Counted from the first letter of the stretch, positions 1 through 8,247 are shown. The stretch is DNA of 19,385 nt from SIG480 sp045539475 (GCA_045539475.1 JAZQFJ010000020.1:1-19385), one strand, 5' to 3'. Numbers and translations are program-made. The notes: a model not told the origin generated them from the sequence alone.

Positions 1-5
1 TGTTT

Positions 6-89
6 GTAGAGCATATTCGAGTCCTCCGTTCATGGTTTCTCGTCAATTCCATTTTAACGGATTTCTTCCAAATATGCTCTACTTTTTTT
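6..89 (+). terminator. Long inverted repeat followed by a T tract
   Basis: GTAGAGCATATT at 6-17 is a perfect reverse complement of AATATGCTCTAC at 71-82. A second short pair lies inside it (CCGTT 26-30 with AACGG 56-60), and seven Ts follow at 83-89. The stem plus T tract fits the end of a transcript that begins left of the window. The 53-nt loop is long for a simple terminator, so a structured 3' end, the tail of a non-coding RNA, or an element terminus are alternatives. Confidence 0.45.
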
Positions 90-154
90 AATTTTTTTCG
101 TAGGCCCTACTTGGTTACCCCAACTTTTATTATAGAGCCTATTTTATCAATATC

Positions 155-186
155 AAAAGCACTCACGCAAGTGGGTGCTTTTTGCC
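155..186 (+). terminator. Rho-independent terminator
   Basis: AAAAGCACTCAC (155-166) pairs with GTGGGTGCTTTT through a GCAA tetraloop, with one T-G wobble, and the T run continues to 183. It lies well upstream of the glyA promoter, so it most likely ends a transcript from outside the window, possibly acting with the hairpin at 6-89. The stretch from 187 to about 338 shows no gene and nothing I recognise apart from a small CTGTT/AACAG palindrome near 211-221. Confidence 0.8.
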
Positions 187-338
187 ATATTTTTAAGTAG
201 GTCATAATAGCTGTTTAACAGTACAGATCCCAAGCGTTTGTAAAGCAAAAACAACAATTTCGTTTGGGTAAATGAAGTTATAATACTGTCAAAGTAAAAG
301 ATTGTTGTTTATTTAACAAAGTTCATTCACATCACCTA

Positions 339-367
339 TTGAATTTACAATAAAAAAAGTATATAAT
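339..367 (+). promoter_or_regulatory. Promoter of glyA-rarA
   Basis: TTGAAT (339-344) and a perfect TATAAT (362-367) are separated by 17 nt, a textbook sigma-A promoter. The expected start of transcription is around 374, giving a 5' leader of roughly 25 nt before the glyA ATG at 400. There is no room for a riboswitch in such a leader. Confidence 0.8.
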
Positions 368-399
368 ATAATAAAATAATTATGGTTAGGAGAATTCAA

Positions 400-1641
400 A
401 TGATTAAAGAGAATATTGATTTTCTTAAAGAGTATGATCCGGACCTCGGTGTTGCCGTCGAGTCAGAGTATAACAGACAGCGCAACAACATAGAGCTTAT
501 TGCTTCCGAGAACTTCGTAAGTCCGGCTGTTCTTGCTGCGGCAGGAACTGTGTTGACTAACAAGTATGCAGAAGGTCTTCCCGGAAAGCGCTATTACGGT
601 GGCTGTGAATGTGTTGATGTTGTTGAACGAATTGCTCAGGATAGAGCCAAAGAGCTTTTTGGCGCGGATCATGTAAACGTTCAGCCTCACAGCGGCGCAT
701 CTGCCAATATGGCTGTGTATTTCTCCCTTGTTAAACCGGGCGAAACCGTTATGGGAATGAACCTCAGCGAGGGTGGTCATCTTACTCACGGCAGTCCTGT
801 AAATATATCCGGTGCGTATTATAATATCGTTCCGTATGGCGTTGATCCCGAAACGCATCGCATTGATTATGATAAGCTTGAAAAGACAGCAAAAGAATGT
901 CAGCCTAAGATGATTATTGCAGGTGCTTCTGCGTATCCGCGTATTATAGATTTTGAGCGTTTTGCACATATTGCAAAATCTGTCGGCGCTTACTTTATGG
1001 TCGATATGGCTCATATTGCAGGGCTCGTTGCAGCAGGCGTTCATCCGAGCCCGATTCCGTATGCTGATGTTGTTACAACAACTACGCATAAAACCTTGCG
1101 CGGTCCGCGTGGCGGTATAATTATGTGTAAGGAAGAGCTTGCAAAGCAGATTGATAAGGCGGTTTTCCCGGGAACTATGGGTGGTCCGCTTATGCATATA
1201 ATCGCGGCAAAAGCTGTTTGTTTCGGCGAAGCATTAAAGCCTGAGTTTACAGCATATCAGAAAAAGGTTGTAGCAAATGCTTCGGCTCTTGCAAGTGCAT
1301 TGTTGCAGTGCGGCTTTGATCTTGTTTCCGGCGGCACTGACAATCATCTTATGCTTGTGGATCTCAGAAAAGTGGGAGTTACGGGAAAAGAGCTTGAGCA
1401 TCGCCTTGATGAAGTCGGTATTACTCTTAACAAAAACTCTATCCCCAATGATCCTGAGAAGCCGTTTGTTACAAGCGGTGTACGTATTGGCACCCCGGCT
1501 GCAACAACCAGAGGCTTTGGAGAAACGGATATGGCAGAAATTGCTCGTCTTATTCACCTCACCGCTACATCCTTTGAAACCAAGAAGGAATATATTCGCG
1601 ATTGCGTAAAGGCTCTTTGCGATAAATATCCGCTCTACTAA
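400..1641 (+). CDS. glyA: Serine hydroxymethyltransferase
   Basis: Cytosolic PLP enzyme that interconverts serine plus tetrahydrofolate with glycine plus 5,10-methylene-tetrahydrofolate, feeding one-carbon units to purine, thymidylate and methionine synthesis. The product is 413 residues, the usual bacterial length. Family landmarks are visible: NIELIASENF near residues 30-39, the substrate-loop segment around KRYYGGCECVD (63-73), and the PLP-lysine motif VVTTTTHKTLRGPRGG with the Schiff-base lysine at about K231. An in-frame ATG exists at 382, but AGGAGA at 388-393 is six bases before the ATG at 400, and the family begins at about that point, so 400 is preferred. rarA follows after 28 nt with its own AGGAGG, so the two are probably co-transcribed. 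Nothing looks altered. Confidence 0.97.
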   Translation: MIKENIDFLKEYDPDLGVAVESEYNRQRNNIELIASENFVSPAVLAAAGTVLTNKYAEGLPGKRYYGGCECVDVVERIAQDRAKELFGADHVNVQPHSGASANMAVYFSLVKPGETVMGMNLSEGGHLTHGSPVNISGAYYNIVPYGVDPETHRIDYDKLEKTAKECQPKMIIAGASAYPRIIDFERFAHIAKSVGAYFMVDMAHIAGLVAAGVHPSPIPYADVVTTTTHKTLRGPRGGIIMCKEELAKQIDKAVFPGTMGGPLMHIIAAKAVCFGEALKPEFTAYQKKVVANASALASALLQCGFDLVSGGTDNHLMLVDLRKVGVTGKELEHRLDEVGITLNKNSIPNDPEKPFVTSGVRIGTPAATTRGFGETDMAEIARLIHLTATSFETKKEYIRDCVKALCDKYPLY

Positions 1642-1669
1642 TACATATAAATTAAATAGGAGGCGCAGT

Positions 1670-2920
1670 ATGTACAGACCGCTTGCAGATAGAATACGTC
1701 CGGACAGCATTGACGATGTTTTCGGGCAGAAGCATCTCTTGGGGAAAAACGGCATACTGCGCCGTGTCATTCTCAGCGGACAAATACCCAATATGATTTT
1801 CTTTGGACCGAGTGGCGTCGGAAAAACAACGGTTGCTGAGATAATTGCAAGGCATACATCGCGTGAGTTTAAAAAGTTGAATGCAACCACGGCATCAATT
1901 AATGATATAAAAGATATAGTGGCAGGATTGGATACATTCCTTACTCCGAATGGCGTTCTGCTTTATATTGATGAAATTCAGTATTTTAATAAAAAACAGC
2001 AACAATCTCTTCTTGAGTTCATGGAAAACGGCAAGCTTACCATTATAGCATCTACAACGGAAAATCCGTATTTTTATGTGTACAGTGCAATTCTTTCAAG
2101 AGCGACTGTTTTTGAGTTTAAGCCGATTGAGCCGGAAGATGTTCGCGGCGCGATAAACAGAGCTGTGAGTAAACTTCAGGATGAGGTTGAGTTTGAAGAC
2201 GGTGTTGTTGAACACATATCATCCGCTTGCGGCGGAGATGTCAGAAAGGCGCTTAATGCAATTGAGCTTTTGGTTGAAAGTGCAGAGCGTTGCGAAGGAA
2301 AAGCTGCTATCAGGTTTGAAGATGCGCGGTTGGTTACCCAACGCAGTGCAATGCGCGCGGACAGGGATGGAGACAGCCATTACGACGTGATATCTGCGCT
2401 GCAAAAATCTGTAAGAGGCTCGGACCCCGATGCTGCGGTATACTATCTTGCAAGACTTCTTGAGGCGGGGGATATGTTATCAGCTTGCAGACGTCTTCTT
2501 GTAATTGCGAGCGAAGATGTCGGTCTTGCATATCCGCAGGCAATTTCAATTGTAAAATCTTGTGTCGACAGTGCGTTGCAGTTGGGGATGCCGGAAGCGC
2601 GTATCCCTCTTGCGGAAGCGGCTATTCTTCTTGCCACTTCTCCTAAATCAAATTCTGCGATATGCGCAATTGATTCGGCTATTTCTGATATAAGAAACGG
2701 CTTGGGCGGTGACGTCCCTGCTTATTTGCGTGACGCTCATTATTCCGGAGCAGAAAAACTTGGAAGAGGATTGACTTATAAGTATCCGCATTCTTATCCT
2801 AATCATTGGGTAAAGCAGCAATATTTGCCGGATGAAATCAAAGATAAGAAATATTATGAATTTGGTGACAATAAGGTTGAAAAAACAACTGAAAAATATT
2901 GGAATGAAATAAAAAAATAA
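1670..2920 (+). CDS. rarA: Replication-associated recombination protein RarA (MgsA-type AAA+ ATPase)
   Basis: AAA+ ATPase of the RarA/MgsA/WRNIP1 family, which acts at stalled replication forks and is related to clamp-loader subunits. Visible in its 416 residues: Walker A GPSGVGKTT (46-54), Walker B LLYIDEIQ (97-104), and the family block IASTTENPYF with sensor-1 character, followed by an arginine-finger region (AILSRATVF). The C-terminal tetramerisation region carries the typical SPKSNSA, VPAYLRDAHY and KYPHSYPNHW motifs. Walker A has GPSGV where the commoner form is GPPGT; this is conservative. Start 1670 is supported by AGGAGG 6 nt upstream. It sits downstream of glyA in the same transcript; no functional link between the two is evident. 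Confidence 0.95.
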   Translation: MYRPLADRIRPDSIDDVFGQKHLLGKNGILRRVILSGQIPNMIFFGPSGVGKTTVAEIIARHTSREFKKLNATTASINDIKDIVAGLDTFLTPNGVLLYIDEIQYFNKKQQQSLLEFMENGKLTIIASTTENPYFYVYSAILSRATVFEFKPIEPEDVRGAINRAVSKLQDEVEFEDGVVEHISSACGGDVRKALNAIELLVESAERCEGKAAIRFEDARLVTQRSAMRADRDGDSHYDVISALQKSVRGSDPDAAVYYLARLLEAGDMLSACRRLLVIASEDVGLAYPQAISIVKSCVDSALQLGMPEARIPLAEAAILLATSPKSNSAICAIDSAISDIRNGLGGDVPAYLRDAHYSGAEKLGRGLTYKYPHSYPNHWVKQQYLPDEIKDKKYYEFGDNKVEKTTEKYWNEIKK

Positions 2921-2922
2921 CA

Positions 2923-2961
2923 TTTTGTCTCACGTGTGCTGACTGTATGCGTGAGACAAAA
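2923..2961 (+). other. Stem-loop after rarA (possible terminator without U tract)
   Basis: TTTTGTCTCACG (2923-2934) is complementary to CGTGAGACAAAA (2950-2961) with a 15-nt loop. It begins just after the rarA stop codon and before the next promoter, the right place for a terminator. No T run follows the right arm, so it may be an atypical terminator, a processing or RNA-stabilising hairpin, or a regulatory inverted repeat. Confidence 0.5.
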
Positions 2962-2991
2962 AATGTTTGAAACGAACAAAAAACTTAAAAT

Positions 2992-3025
2992 CACTATTGA
3001 AAAAACTATTATAATAGTGTATAAT
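2992..3025 (+). promoter_or_regulatory. Promoter of the deoR-dehydrogenase operon with an embedded palindrome
   Basis: TTGAAA (2997-3002) and TATAAT (3020-3025) are separated by 17 nt. A perfect 14-bp palindrome, ACTATTATAATAGT (3005-3018), fills the spacer, and an extra half-site CACTATT (2992-2998) overlaps the -35 and mirrors AATAGTG (3013-3019). A protein bound here would block RNA polymerase. The natural candidate is the DeoR-family product of the first gene, which would make the operon autoregulated. The promoter is seen directly; the operator role is inference. Confidence 0.75.
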
Positions 3026-3068
3026 ATGAATTAGAAAAGATTTTGTGTTATTTTTTAACGTTTTATTT

Positions 3069-3081
3069 GTTAGAATCTAAC
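3069..3081 (+). promoter_or_regulatory. Second candidate operator in the deoR leader
   Basis: GTTAGA-A-TCTAAC is a perfect 6+1+6 inverted repeat just upstream of the GAGGT ribosome site of the repressor gene. It differs in sequence from the promoter palindrome, so it may be a separate site, a weak RNA hairpin affecting translation initiation, or chance in AT-rich DNA. Confidence 0.35.
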
Positions 3082-3096
3082 ATTGAGGTACAACGT

Positions 3097-3852
3097 ATGA
3101 ATAACAGACAACAATTGATAAATGATTACATACAGACAAAAAATGAAGTCACTCTCGCGGAACTTAAGGAGTTGGTTCCGTCAGTGTCTGAAATGACAAT
3201 TCGTCGCGATCTTGAGGCATTGGAATCCGGCGGACGTATTGTGCGTATTCATGGCGGAGCCCGCTCTGTTAAGGCAATTAATATGCTTGTTGAGGATGCT
3301 TTTTCAAAGCGTTCAACTACAAATGTTGACAAAAAGCGTATAATTGCAGAAAAGGCGTTGGCATATATAGAGGATAAAAGCTCTGTTTATATTGATGCCG
3401 GAAGTACGACCATGTCGCTTGCGGAAATGCTCCCGGATAAACAGCTTTTGATATCTACTTGTGCGTTGAATATAGCCGGAGAACTTTTAAAGCTCAAAAA
3501 CAGCAGGATTAATCTGTTGGGCGGAGAGGTTAACAAGAACAGTATTTCTACATACGGACCGGGGGCAAGAGCTGCAATAGAAAACATCAATATTGATGTC
3601 GCTTTTATTGCGGCAACTGCATTTTCTGTTAAAAATGGATTCAGCTGCGGTAATGTACATGATTGCGAGATTAAGAGAGAAATCCTTAATCGTTCTTCTC
3701 TGAGGATAATGCTTATAGATAGCAGCAAAGTAGATAACACAATGCCGTATACGTTTGCACATCCGAAGGATATAGATGTTTTGATAACTGATGATGGCAT
3801 ATCAAATGAGCTTCGCTCATTTTTTATAGAAAACGGAACTAAGGTTTTGTAA
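3097..3852 (+). CDS. DeoR-family transcriptional regulator
   Basis: Predicted cytoplasmic repressor controlled by a sugar phosphate. Residues 1-55 form the DeoR winged helix-turn-helix, with the recognition-helix signature SEMTIRRDLEALESGGRI and the usual RIHGGA after it. The rest is a DeoRC effector domain: YIDAGSTT (99-105, the phosphate-binding loop), LLGGEVN, and the late FSCGNVHDCEIKREI block. The product is 251 residues, normal for the family. The frame is open back to an ATG at 3043, but the alignable protein starts MNNRQQLINDYI and GAGGT sits about 7 nt before the ATG at 3097. It is the first gene of the operon and lies 20 nt upstream of the SorE-like gene, so it probably represses its own transcript and is relieved by a pathway intermediate. 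The effector cannot be deduced. Confidence 0.92.
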   Translation: MNNRQQLINDYIQTKNEVTLAELKELVPSVSEMTIRRDLEALESGGRIVRIHGGARSVKAINMLVEDAFSKRSTTNVDKKRIIAEKALAYIEDKSSVYIDAGSTTMSLAEMLPDKQLLISTCALNIAGELLKLKNSRINLLGGEVNKNSISTYGPGARAAIENINIDVAFIAATAFSVKNGFSCGNVHDCEIKREILNRSSLRIMLIDSSKVDNTMPYTFAHPKDIDVLITDDGISNELRSFFIENGTKVL

Positions 3853-3872
3853 AATTTGAAAGGAGAATATAG

Positions 3873-5126
3873 ATGAAAACAAAGGCATTAAGACTTTATG
3901 GCAAAAACGACCTTCGGCTCGAAGAGTTTGACCTTCCGGCTATTACGGAAGATGAAATTCTTGCCGAGGTTGTAACTGACAGTATTTGTATGTCGAGCTA
4001 CAAAGCTGCACAGCAAGGTGGAGATCACAAGCGTGTGCCCGATGATGTTGAGAACAATCCAATTATCATCGGTCATGAGTTCTGTGGTATAATCCGCGAG
4101 GTTGGCGCAAACTGGCAAAATAAATTTAAAGTAGGACAGAAATTTTCTATTCAACCGGCAACAAACTATAAAGGAAGTTTGGCTGCTCCCGGATATTCTT
4201 ATCATAATATCGGAGGATGTTCTACATATGTCGTTATCCCTGCTGAGGTTATGATTTGCGATTGCTTGCTTGACTATAACGGCGATGCTTTTTTCCACGG
4301 TTCGCTTTCAGAGCCGATGTCCTGCATCGTTGGCGGGTATCATGCAATGTTCCACACAAAAGCAGGATCTTATGAACATGAAATGGGAATTAAAGAAGGC
4401 GGAAACCTCATCATTATGGCAGGCGCAGGCCCGATGGGAATGGGTGCAATTGACTATGCTATGCATGGAGATCGTAAGCCTGGCATTTTGGTTGTTACGG
4501 ACATTGACGATGCACGTCTTGAGCGTGCAAAAAGCCTTCTTTCTCCCGAAGATGCTGCAAAGAACGGCGTAAAGCTTGTTTATGTCAACACAAACAACTG
4601 CGAAGACCCGAAACAGTATCTTATGGATATTACCAATGGTGTTGGTTATCACGATGTAATGCTTATGGCACCTGTTAAGCCGGTTTGTGAGCTTGCAGAC
4701 TCTGTTCTTGCATATGACGGTTGCGTAAACTTCTTTGCAGGTCCGACAAATCACGAATTCTCTGCTATGGTGAACTTCTATAACATTCATTATAATGCAA
4801 CCCACTACATCGGCACTTCCGGCGGAAATACCGACGATATGCGCGAGTCATTAAAGCTTATGGAAGAGGGAAGACTTAATCCTGCTGTTATGGTAACACA
4901 CGTTGGTGGTATCGACAGCGCAAAGGAATCAACTCTTAATCTCCCGAACATCAAGGGCGGAAAGAAGCTTATCTACACACATGTAAATATGCCGCTTACC
5001 GCTATTGACGATTTTGCAGAGCTCGGAAAGAATGATCCTTTCTTTGCAAAGCTTGCTGAAATAACTGCACGTCACAATGGTCTCTGGTCAGCAGAGGCTG
5101 AAAAATACTTGCTTGAAAACAAATAA
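3873..5126 (+). CDS. SorE-like zinc-dependent dehydrogenase (L-sorbose-1-phosphate reductase family)
   Basis: Medium-chain, zinc-dependent alcohol dehydrogenase of 417 residues. Catalytic zinc ligands are visible as C39 (DSICMSS), H68-E69 (IIGHEFCG) and the later E147 in SLSEPMSC. The Rossmann motif GAGPMG lies at 184-189. The four-cysteine structural-zinc loop of classical alcohol dehydrogenases is absent. The N-terminus MKTKALRLYGKNDLRLEEF, the segment VPDDVENNPIIIGHEF, and GTSGGNTDDMRESLKLMEEG resemble what I remember of SorE, which reduces L-sorbose 1-phosphate to D-glucitol 6-phosphate with NAD(P)H. Recognition is from memory, so the substrate may be another ketose or polyol phosphate. 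An AAAGGAG site precedes the start. The E2 gene follows after 18 nt, in one operon with an MtlD-like dehydrogenase at the far end. No sorbose PTS or kinase gene is nearby. Confidence 0.8.
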   Translation: MKTKALRLYGKNDLRLEEFDLPAITEDEILAEVVTDSICMSSYKAAQQGGDHKRVPDDVENNPIIIGHEFCGIIREVGANWQNKFKVGQKFSIQPATNYKGSLAAPGYSYHNIGGCSTYVVIPAEVMICDCLLDYNGDAFFHGSLSEPMSCIVGGYHAMFHTKAGSYEHEMGIKEGGNLIIMAGAGPMGMGAIDYAMHGDRKPGILVVTDIDDARLERAKSLLSPEDAAKNGVKLVYVNTNNCEDPKQYLMDITNGVGYHDVMLMAPVKPVCELADSVLAYDGCVNFFAGPTNHEFSAMVNFYNIHYNATHYIGTSGGNTDDMRESLKLMEEGRLNPAVMVTHVGGIDSAKESTLNLPNIKGGKKLIYTHVNMPLTAIDDFAELGKNDPFFAKLAEITARHNGLWSAEAEKYLLENK

Positions 5127-5144
5127 CGAAAGGAGTAAATACAT

Positions 5145-5744
5145 ATGGCAACACCAGTTATAATGCCACGTCAGGGACAGTCTGTTGAAAGCTGTATCAT
5201 CTCAAAGTGGCACAAAAAAGTCGGAGATATGGTAGCCGAAGGCGATACGCTCTTCTCCTATGAAACCGACAAAGCAAGCTTTGATGAGGTAGCAAAGGTA
5301 TCCGGTAAAATGCTTGCAGTTTTCTATGAAGAGGGCGACGATGTAGAATGTCTTCTCAACGTTTGTGTAATAGGTAACGATGGTGAGAGCACCGCAGAGT
5401 TTGCACCTGCAGGCGCAGCTGCTCCCGCGGAAACGGCTCCGGTTGCAGCACCTGCTGCAACTCCGGCAACACCGGCAAATCCTGTAGCTCCTGTTGATGC
5501 AGGAAATGCAACACCGGTAATTATGCCGCGTCAGGGACAGTCTGTTGAAAGCTGCATCATCTCAAAGTGGCATAAAAAAGTCGGCGATATGGTAGCTGAA
5601 GGTGATACGCTCTTCTCCTATGAAACAGATAAGGCGAGCTTTGATGAAGTATCAAAGGTATCAGGTAAGATGCTTGCAATCTTCTTTGAAGAGGGCGATG
5701 ATGTTGAGTGTCTCCTCAATGTCTGCGTAATCGGTGAAGACGGC
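5145..5744 (+). repeat. Tandem in-gene duplication of the lipoyl domain
   Basis: About 240 bp encoding the first lipoyl domain (from 5145) recurs at 5505-5744, offset by 360 bp. Long stretches are identical at DNA level, for example CGTCAGGGACAGTCTGTTG in both copies, and most differences are at third codon positions. The lipoyl lysine codons are at 5271-5273 and 5631-5633. The similarity indicates a recent duplication or continuing gene conversion. Confidence 0.9.
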
Positions 5745-6845
5745 GCAAATGCAGATGCGTTCAATCCCAATGCAACTGCAGCACCTGCAGCTGAAGCAGC
5801 ACCTGTCGCGGTTGCGGCGGCTCCGGTTGCAGCACCTGCAGCTGTTGTTTCAACAGCAAAGGCAGGGGATGCACTCAAGATTTCTCCCCGTGCAAAGAAT
5901 CTTGCAGAGAAAACATTTGCGGATATTTCTCTTGCAACCCCCACAGGCCCGAACGGAAGAATTATTGAGCGCGATGTTGAGCGTCTTATCTCCGAAGGTA
6001 AGGTTGTAACTCCTGCGGCAGCTGATGCACTCGGCAAGGGAATTGTCGGTACAGGTATCGGTGGCAGAGTAACAACTGCAGATATCGCAGCAGCAGAAAT
6101 TGCACCTGCGGCGGCTCTGACAGCACCTGCAGAGGTTGCAGCACCGGTTGCAGATTACGAAGAAGTTCCGATGACAAACATCAGAAAGGTCATCGCAAAA
6201 TCTATGTCCGCATCTCTTACGGAGATGGCTCAGCTCACTCTCAATACATCCTTTGATGCAACTGCAATTCTTAATTACCGCAAGGTGCTTAAGGCAAAGG
6301 GCGAAGCATTCGGTATGGAGAAGGTAACGCTCAATGATATGATTCTTTATGCAGTATCACGCATCATTCTGGGCCACAGAGATATCAATGCTCACCTTAT
6401 CGACAATAAGATGAGACTCTTCAATAACGTGCATCTCGGCGTTGCTTGCGATACAGCTCGCGGCCTTATGGTTCCCACAGTATTCAATGCAAACAAGATG
6501 TCGCTCAAGGAAATTTCTGCTGAGTCGAAGCGCGTAACAGGTATGTGCCGTGACGGTGCTTGCAGCCCTGACCTTCTTAAGGGTGCATCGTTTACCATCA
6601 CAAATCTCGGAAGCCTCGGAATCGAGAGCTTTACTCCCGTTATCAATCCGCCGCAGACAGCAATCCTCGGTGTTTGCGGAACTGAAACAAAGATCCGTGA
6701 GAAGAACGGCGAGATTTCAACATACCAGGCAATGGGACTTTCCCTCACATTTGACCACAGAGCAGTTGACGGTGCTCCTGCTGCTAAGTTCCTCAAAGAA
6801 CTCTGCGAAGCACTTGAAAACTTTGATTTGCTTCTCGGTGTATAA
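5145..6845 (+). CDS. Dihydrolipoamide acyltransferase (E2) with two lipoyl domains
   Basis: Core subunit of a 2-oxoacid (or acetoin-type) dehydrogenase complex; it passes the acyl group from E1 to CoA. Domains in 566 residues: lipoyl 1 (2-80, lipoyl lysine K43 in ETDKAS), an Ala/Pro/Val-rich linker (about 81-120), lipoyl 2 (122-200, K163), a second linker, a peripheral subunit-binding domain (about 244-283, ISPRAKNLAEK through GPNGRIIERDV), a second partial binding motif (about 288-316, GTGIGGRVTTADI), and the catalytic domain (about 340-566). The catalytic HRxxDG motif is DHRAVDG, with H538 and D542. The two lipoyl domains are nearly identical and exactly 120 residues apart. The acyl specificity (acetyl, branched-chain or other) cannot be read. 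It has an AAAGGAG site and lies between the SorE-like gene and E3. Confidence 0.95.
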   Translation: MATPVIMPRQGQSVESCIISKWHKKVGDMVAEGDTLFSYETDKASFDEVAKVSGKMLAVFYEEGDDVECLLNVCVIGNDGESTAEFAPAGAAAPAETAPVAAPAATPATPANPVAPVDAGNATPVIMPRQGQSVESCIISKWHKKVGDMVAEGDTLFSYETDKASFDEVSKVSGKMLAIFFEEGDDVECLLNVCVIGEDGANADAFNPNATAAPAAEAAPVAVAAAPVAAPAAVVSTAKAGDALKISPRAKNLAEKTFADISLATPTGPNGRIIERDVERLISEGKVVTPAAADALGKGIVGTGIGGRVTTADIAAAEIAPAAALTAPAEVAAPVADYEEVPMTNIRKVIAKSMSASLTEMAQLTLNTSFDATAILNYRKVLKAKGEAFGMEKVTLNDMILYAVSRIILGHRDINAHLIDNKMRLFNNVHLGVACDTARGLMVPTVFNANKMSLKEISAESKRVTGMCRDGACSPDLLKGASFTITNLGSLGIESFTPVINPPQTAILGVCGTETKIREKNGEISTYQAMGLSLTFDHRAVDGAPAAKFLKELCEALENFDLLLGV

Positions 6846-6866
6846 TTTTGAAAGGAGAAAACGTCA

Positions 6867-8228
6867 ATGTATGATTTGGTAGTATTGGGCGGCGGTCCTG
6901 CAGGTTATCTTGCAGCTGAGCGTGCAGCAGCCGAAGGTATGAGCGTTTGTGTTGTTGAGAAGCGCTTCCTCGGCGGTGTCTGCCTCAACGAGGGCTGCAT
7001 CCCCACAAAAACATTCCTCAATTCCGCAAAGATTTACGATCACACTGTTCACGGCGAAAAGTTCGGCGTAACTGCAAGTGATATCAAGATTGACCATAAG
7101 GCTGTTGTTGCACGTAAAAACGATGTTCGTAGTAAGCTCGTTGCAGGTATTGCAGCAGCTCTCCGTGCAGGTAAGGTAAAGGTAATTGAGGCTGACGGTC
7201 AGATTATTGGAAAGAACGAAGGCTTTGATGTAAAGGCAGGCGATGAAGTTGTTTCAGGTAAGAAGCTTCTCATCGCAACAGGCTCAAACGCAGTTGTTCC
7301 TCCGATTCCCGGGCTTAAAGAAGCAATTGCATCAGGCTTCGGTATGACAAACCGTGAAATCCTCGATATGGAAGATGTTCCCGAATCTCTCGCAGTTATC
7401 GGCGGCGGTGTTATCGGCCTCGAGATGGCTTCATACTTTAACTCAATCGGAAGCAAGGTAACAGTTATCGAAATGATGCCGAAGATTGCAGGTCCGACAG
7501 ATAACGAAATTTCCGAGATTCTTCTCAAAAACTATACCAATAAGGGCATCAAGTTCGAGCTCGGTGCAAAGGTAACAGGCTTCGGCACTGACACTGTTGA
7601 GTATGAAAAAGATGGTAAGAACGTATCTCTCAAGGTTGATAAGGTTCTCGTATCTATCGGCCGCCGTGCACACACAATGGGCATTGGCCTTGAAACAATC
7701 GGTGTTGAGCTCAACCGCGGCGCTGTTGTAACAGACGACTTCTGCAGAACAAATGTTCCCGGCGTATATGCTGCAGGCGACGTAAACGGCAAGAGTATGC
7801 TTGCTCACACTGCATACCGCGAAGCTGAAGTTGCAATCAACCATATGGTCGGCAAAAAGGACCGTATGCGCTACAATGCAATCCCTGCTGTTATCTACAC
7901 AAACCCGGAAGTTGCTTCTGTCGGTGAAACCGAAGAGACAGCAAAGGCAAAGGGAATTGCTTATAAAAAGTCGACTGTCAGCATGATGTACAGCGGTCGT
8001 TACATGGCAGAGAATACCGAATACGACGGTATCTGCAAAGTTCTCGCAGACGAGAAGACCGGTAAGATTATAGGTGTCCATATGCTCGGTACATATTCTT
8101 CTGAGATTATATTCTCGGCAGCAATGATGGTTGAGTGTGAGATGCGAATCAACGATGTTAAGGAATTCGTATTCCCGCACCCGACAGTCTGTGAAATAGT
8201 ACGTGAAGCGGTATTCAAGATGAAATAA
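6867..8228 (+). CDS. lpdA: Dihydrolipoyl dehydrogenase (E3)
   Basis: FAD-dependent disulfide oxidoreductase that reoxidises dihydrolipoamide on E2 and makes NADH. In 453 residues: N-terminal FAD motif VVLGGGPAGYLAAERA (5-20), redox-active disulfide CLNEGCIPTK (C39, C44), NAD-binding motif AVIGGGVIGLEMA with the following acidic residue in VIEMMP, the second FAD motif VYAAGDVNG, and the C-terminal HPTVCEIV, which carries the active-site His-Glu pair of the partner subunit. The length is normal and there is no fused lipoyl domain, unlike the E3 of some Gram-positive complexes; here E2 carries two. GAAAGGAG precedes the ATG, and the gene lies 21 nt after E2 and 19 nt before E1, which fixes its role as the E3 of this complex. 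Confidence 0.97.
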   Translation: MYDLVVLGGGPAGYLAAERAAAEGMSVCVVEKRFLGGVCLNEGCIPTKTFLNSAKIYDHTVHGEKFGVTASDIKIDHKAVVARKNDVRSKLVAGIAAALRAGKVKVIEADGQIIGKNEGFDVKAGDEVVSGKKLLIATGSNAVVPPIPGLKEAIASGFGMTNREILDMEDVPESLAVIGGGVIGLEMASYFNSIGSKVTVIEMMPKIAGPTDNEISEILLKNYTNKGIKFELGAKVTGFGTDTVEYEKDGKNVSLKVDKVLVSIGRRAHTMGIGLETIGVELNRGAVVTDDFCRTNVPGVYAAGDVNGKSMLAHTAYREAEVAINHMVGKKDRMRYNAIPAVIYTNPEVASVGETEETAKAKGIAYKKSTVSMMYSGRYMAENTEYDGICKVLADEKTGKIIGVHMLGTYSSEIIFSAAMMVECEMRINDVKEFVFPHPTVCEIVREAVFKMK

Positions 8229-8247
8229 TTAAAAGGAGAGATAAATT

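Noticed and set aside
8..30. Possible tRNA T-arm (TTCGAGTCC) at the left edge
   Set aside because: The flanking bases do not form the five-pair T stem and no CCA-type end or acceptor pairing is seen.
279..284. Second TATAAT-like box before glyA
   Set aside because: No matching -35 hexamer at 16-18 nt upstream; the promoter at 339-367 is far better.
463..1197. Long open frame on the minus strand inside glyA, and similar shadow frames within E3, E1 and the SorE-like gene
   Set aside because: They lie antisense to genes with clear motifs, lack ribosome sites, and have cysteine/histidine-rich translations typical of reverse-strand reading.
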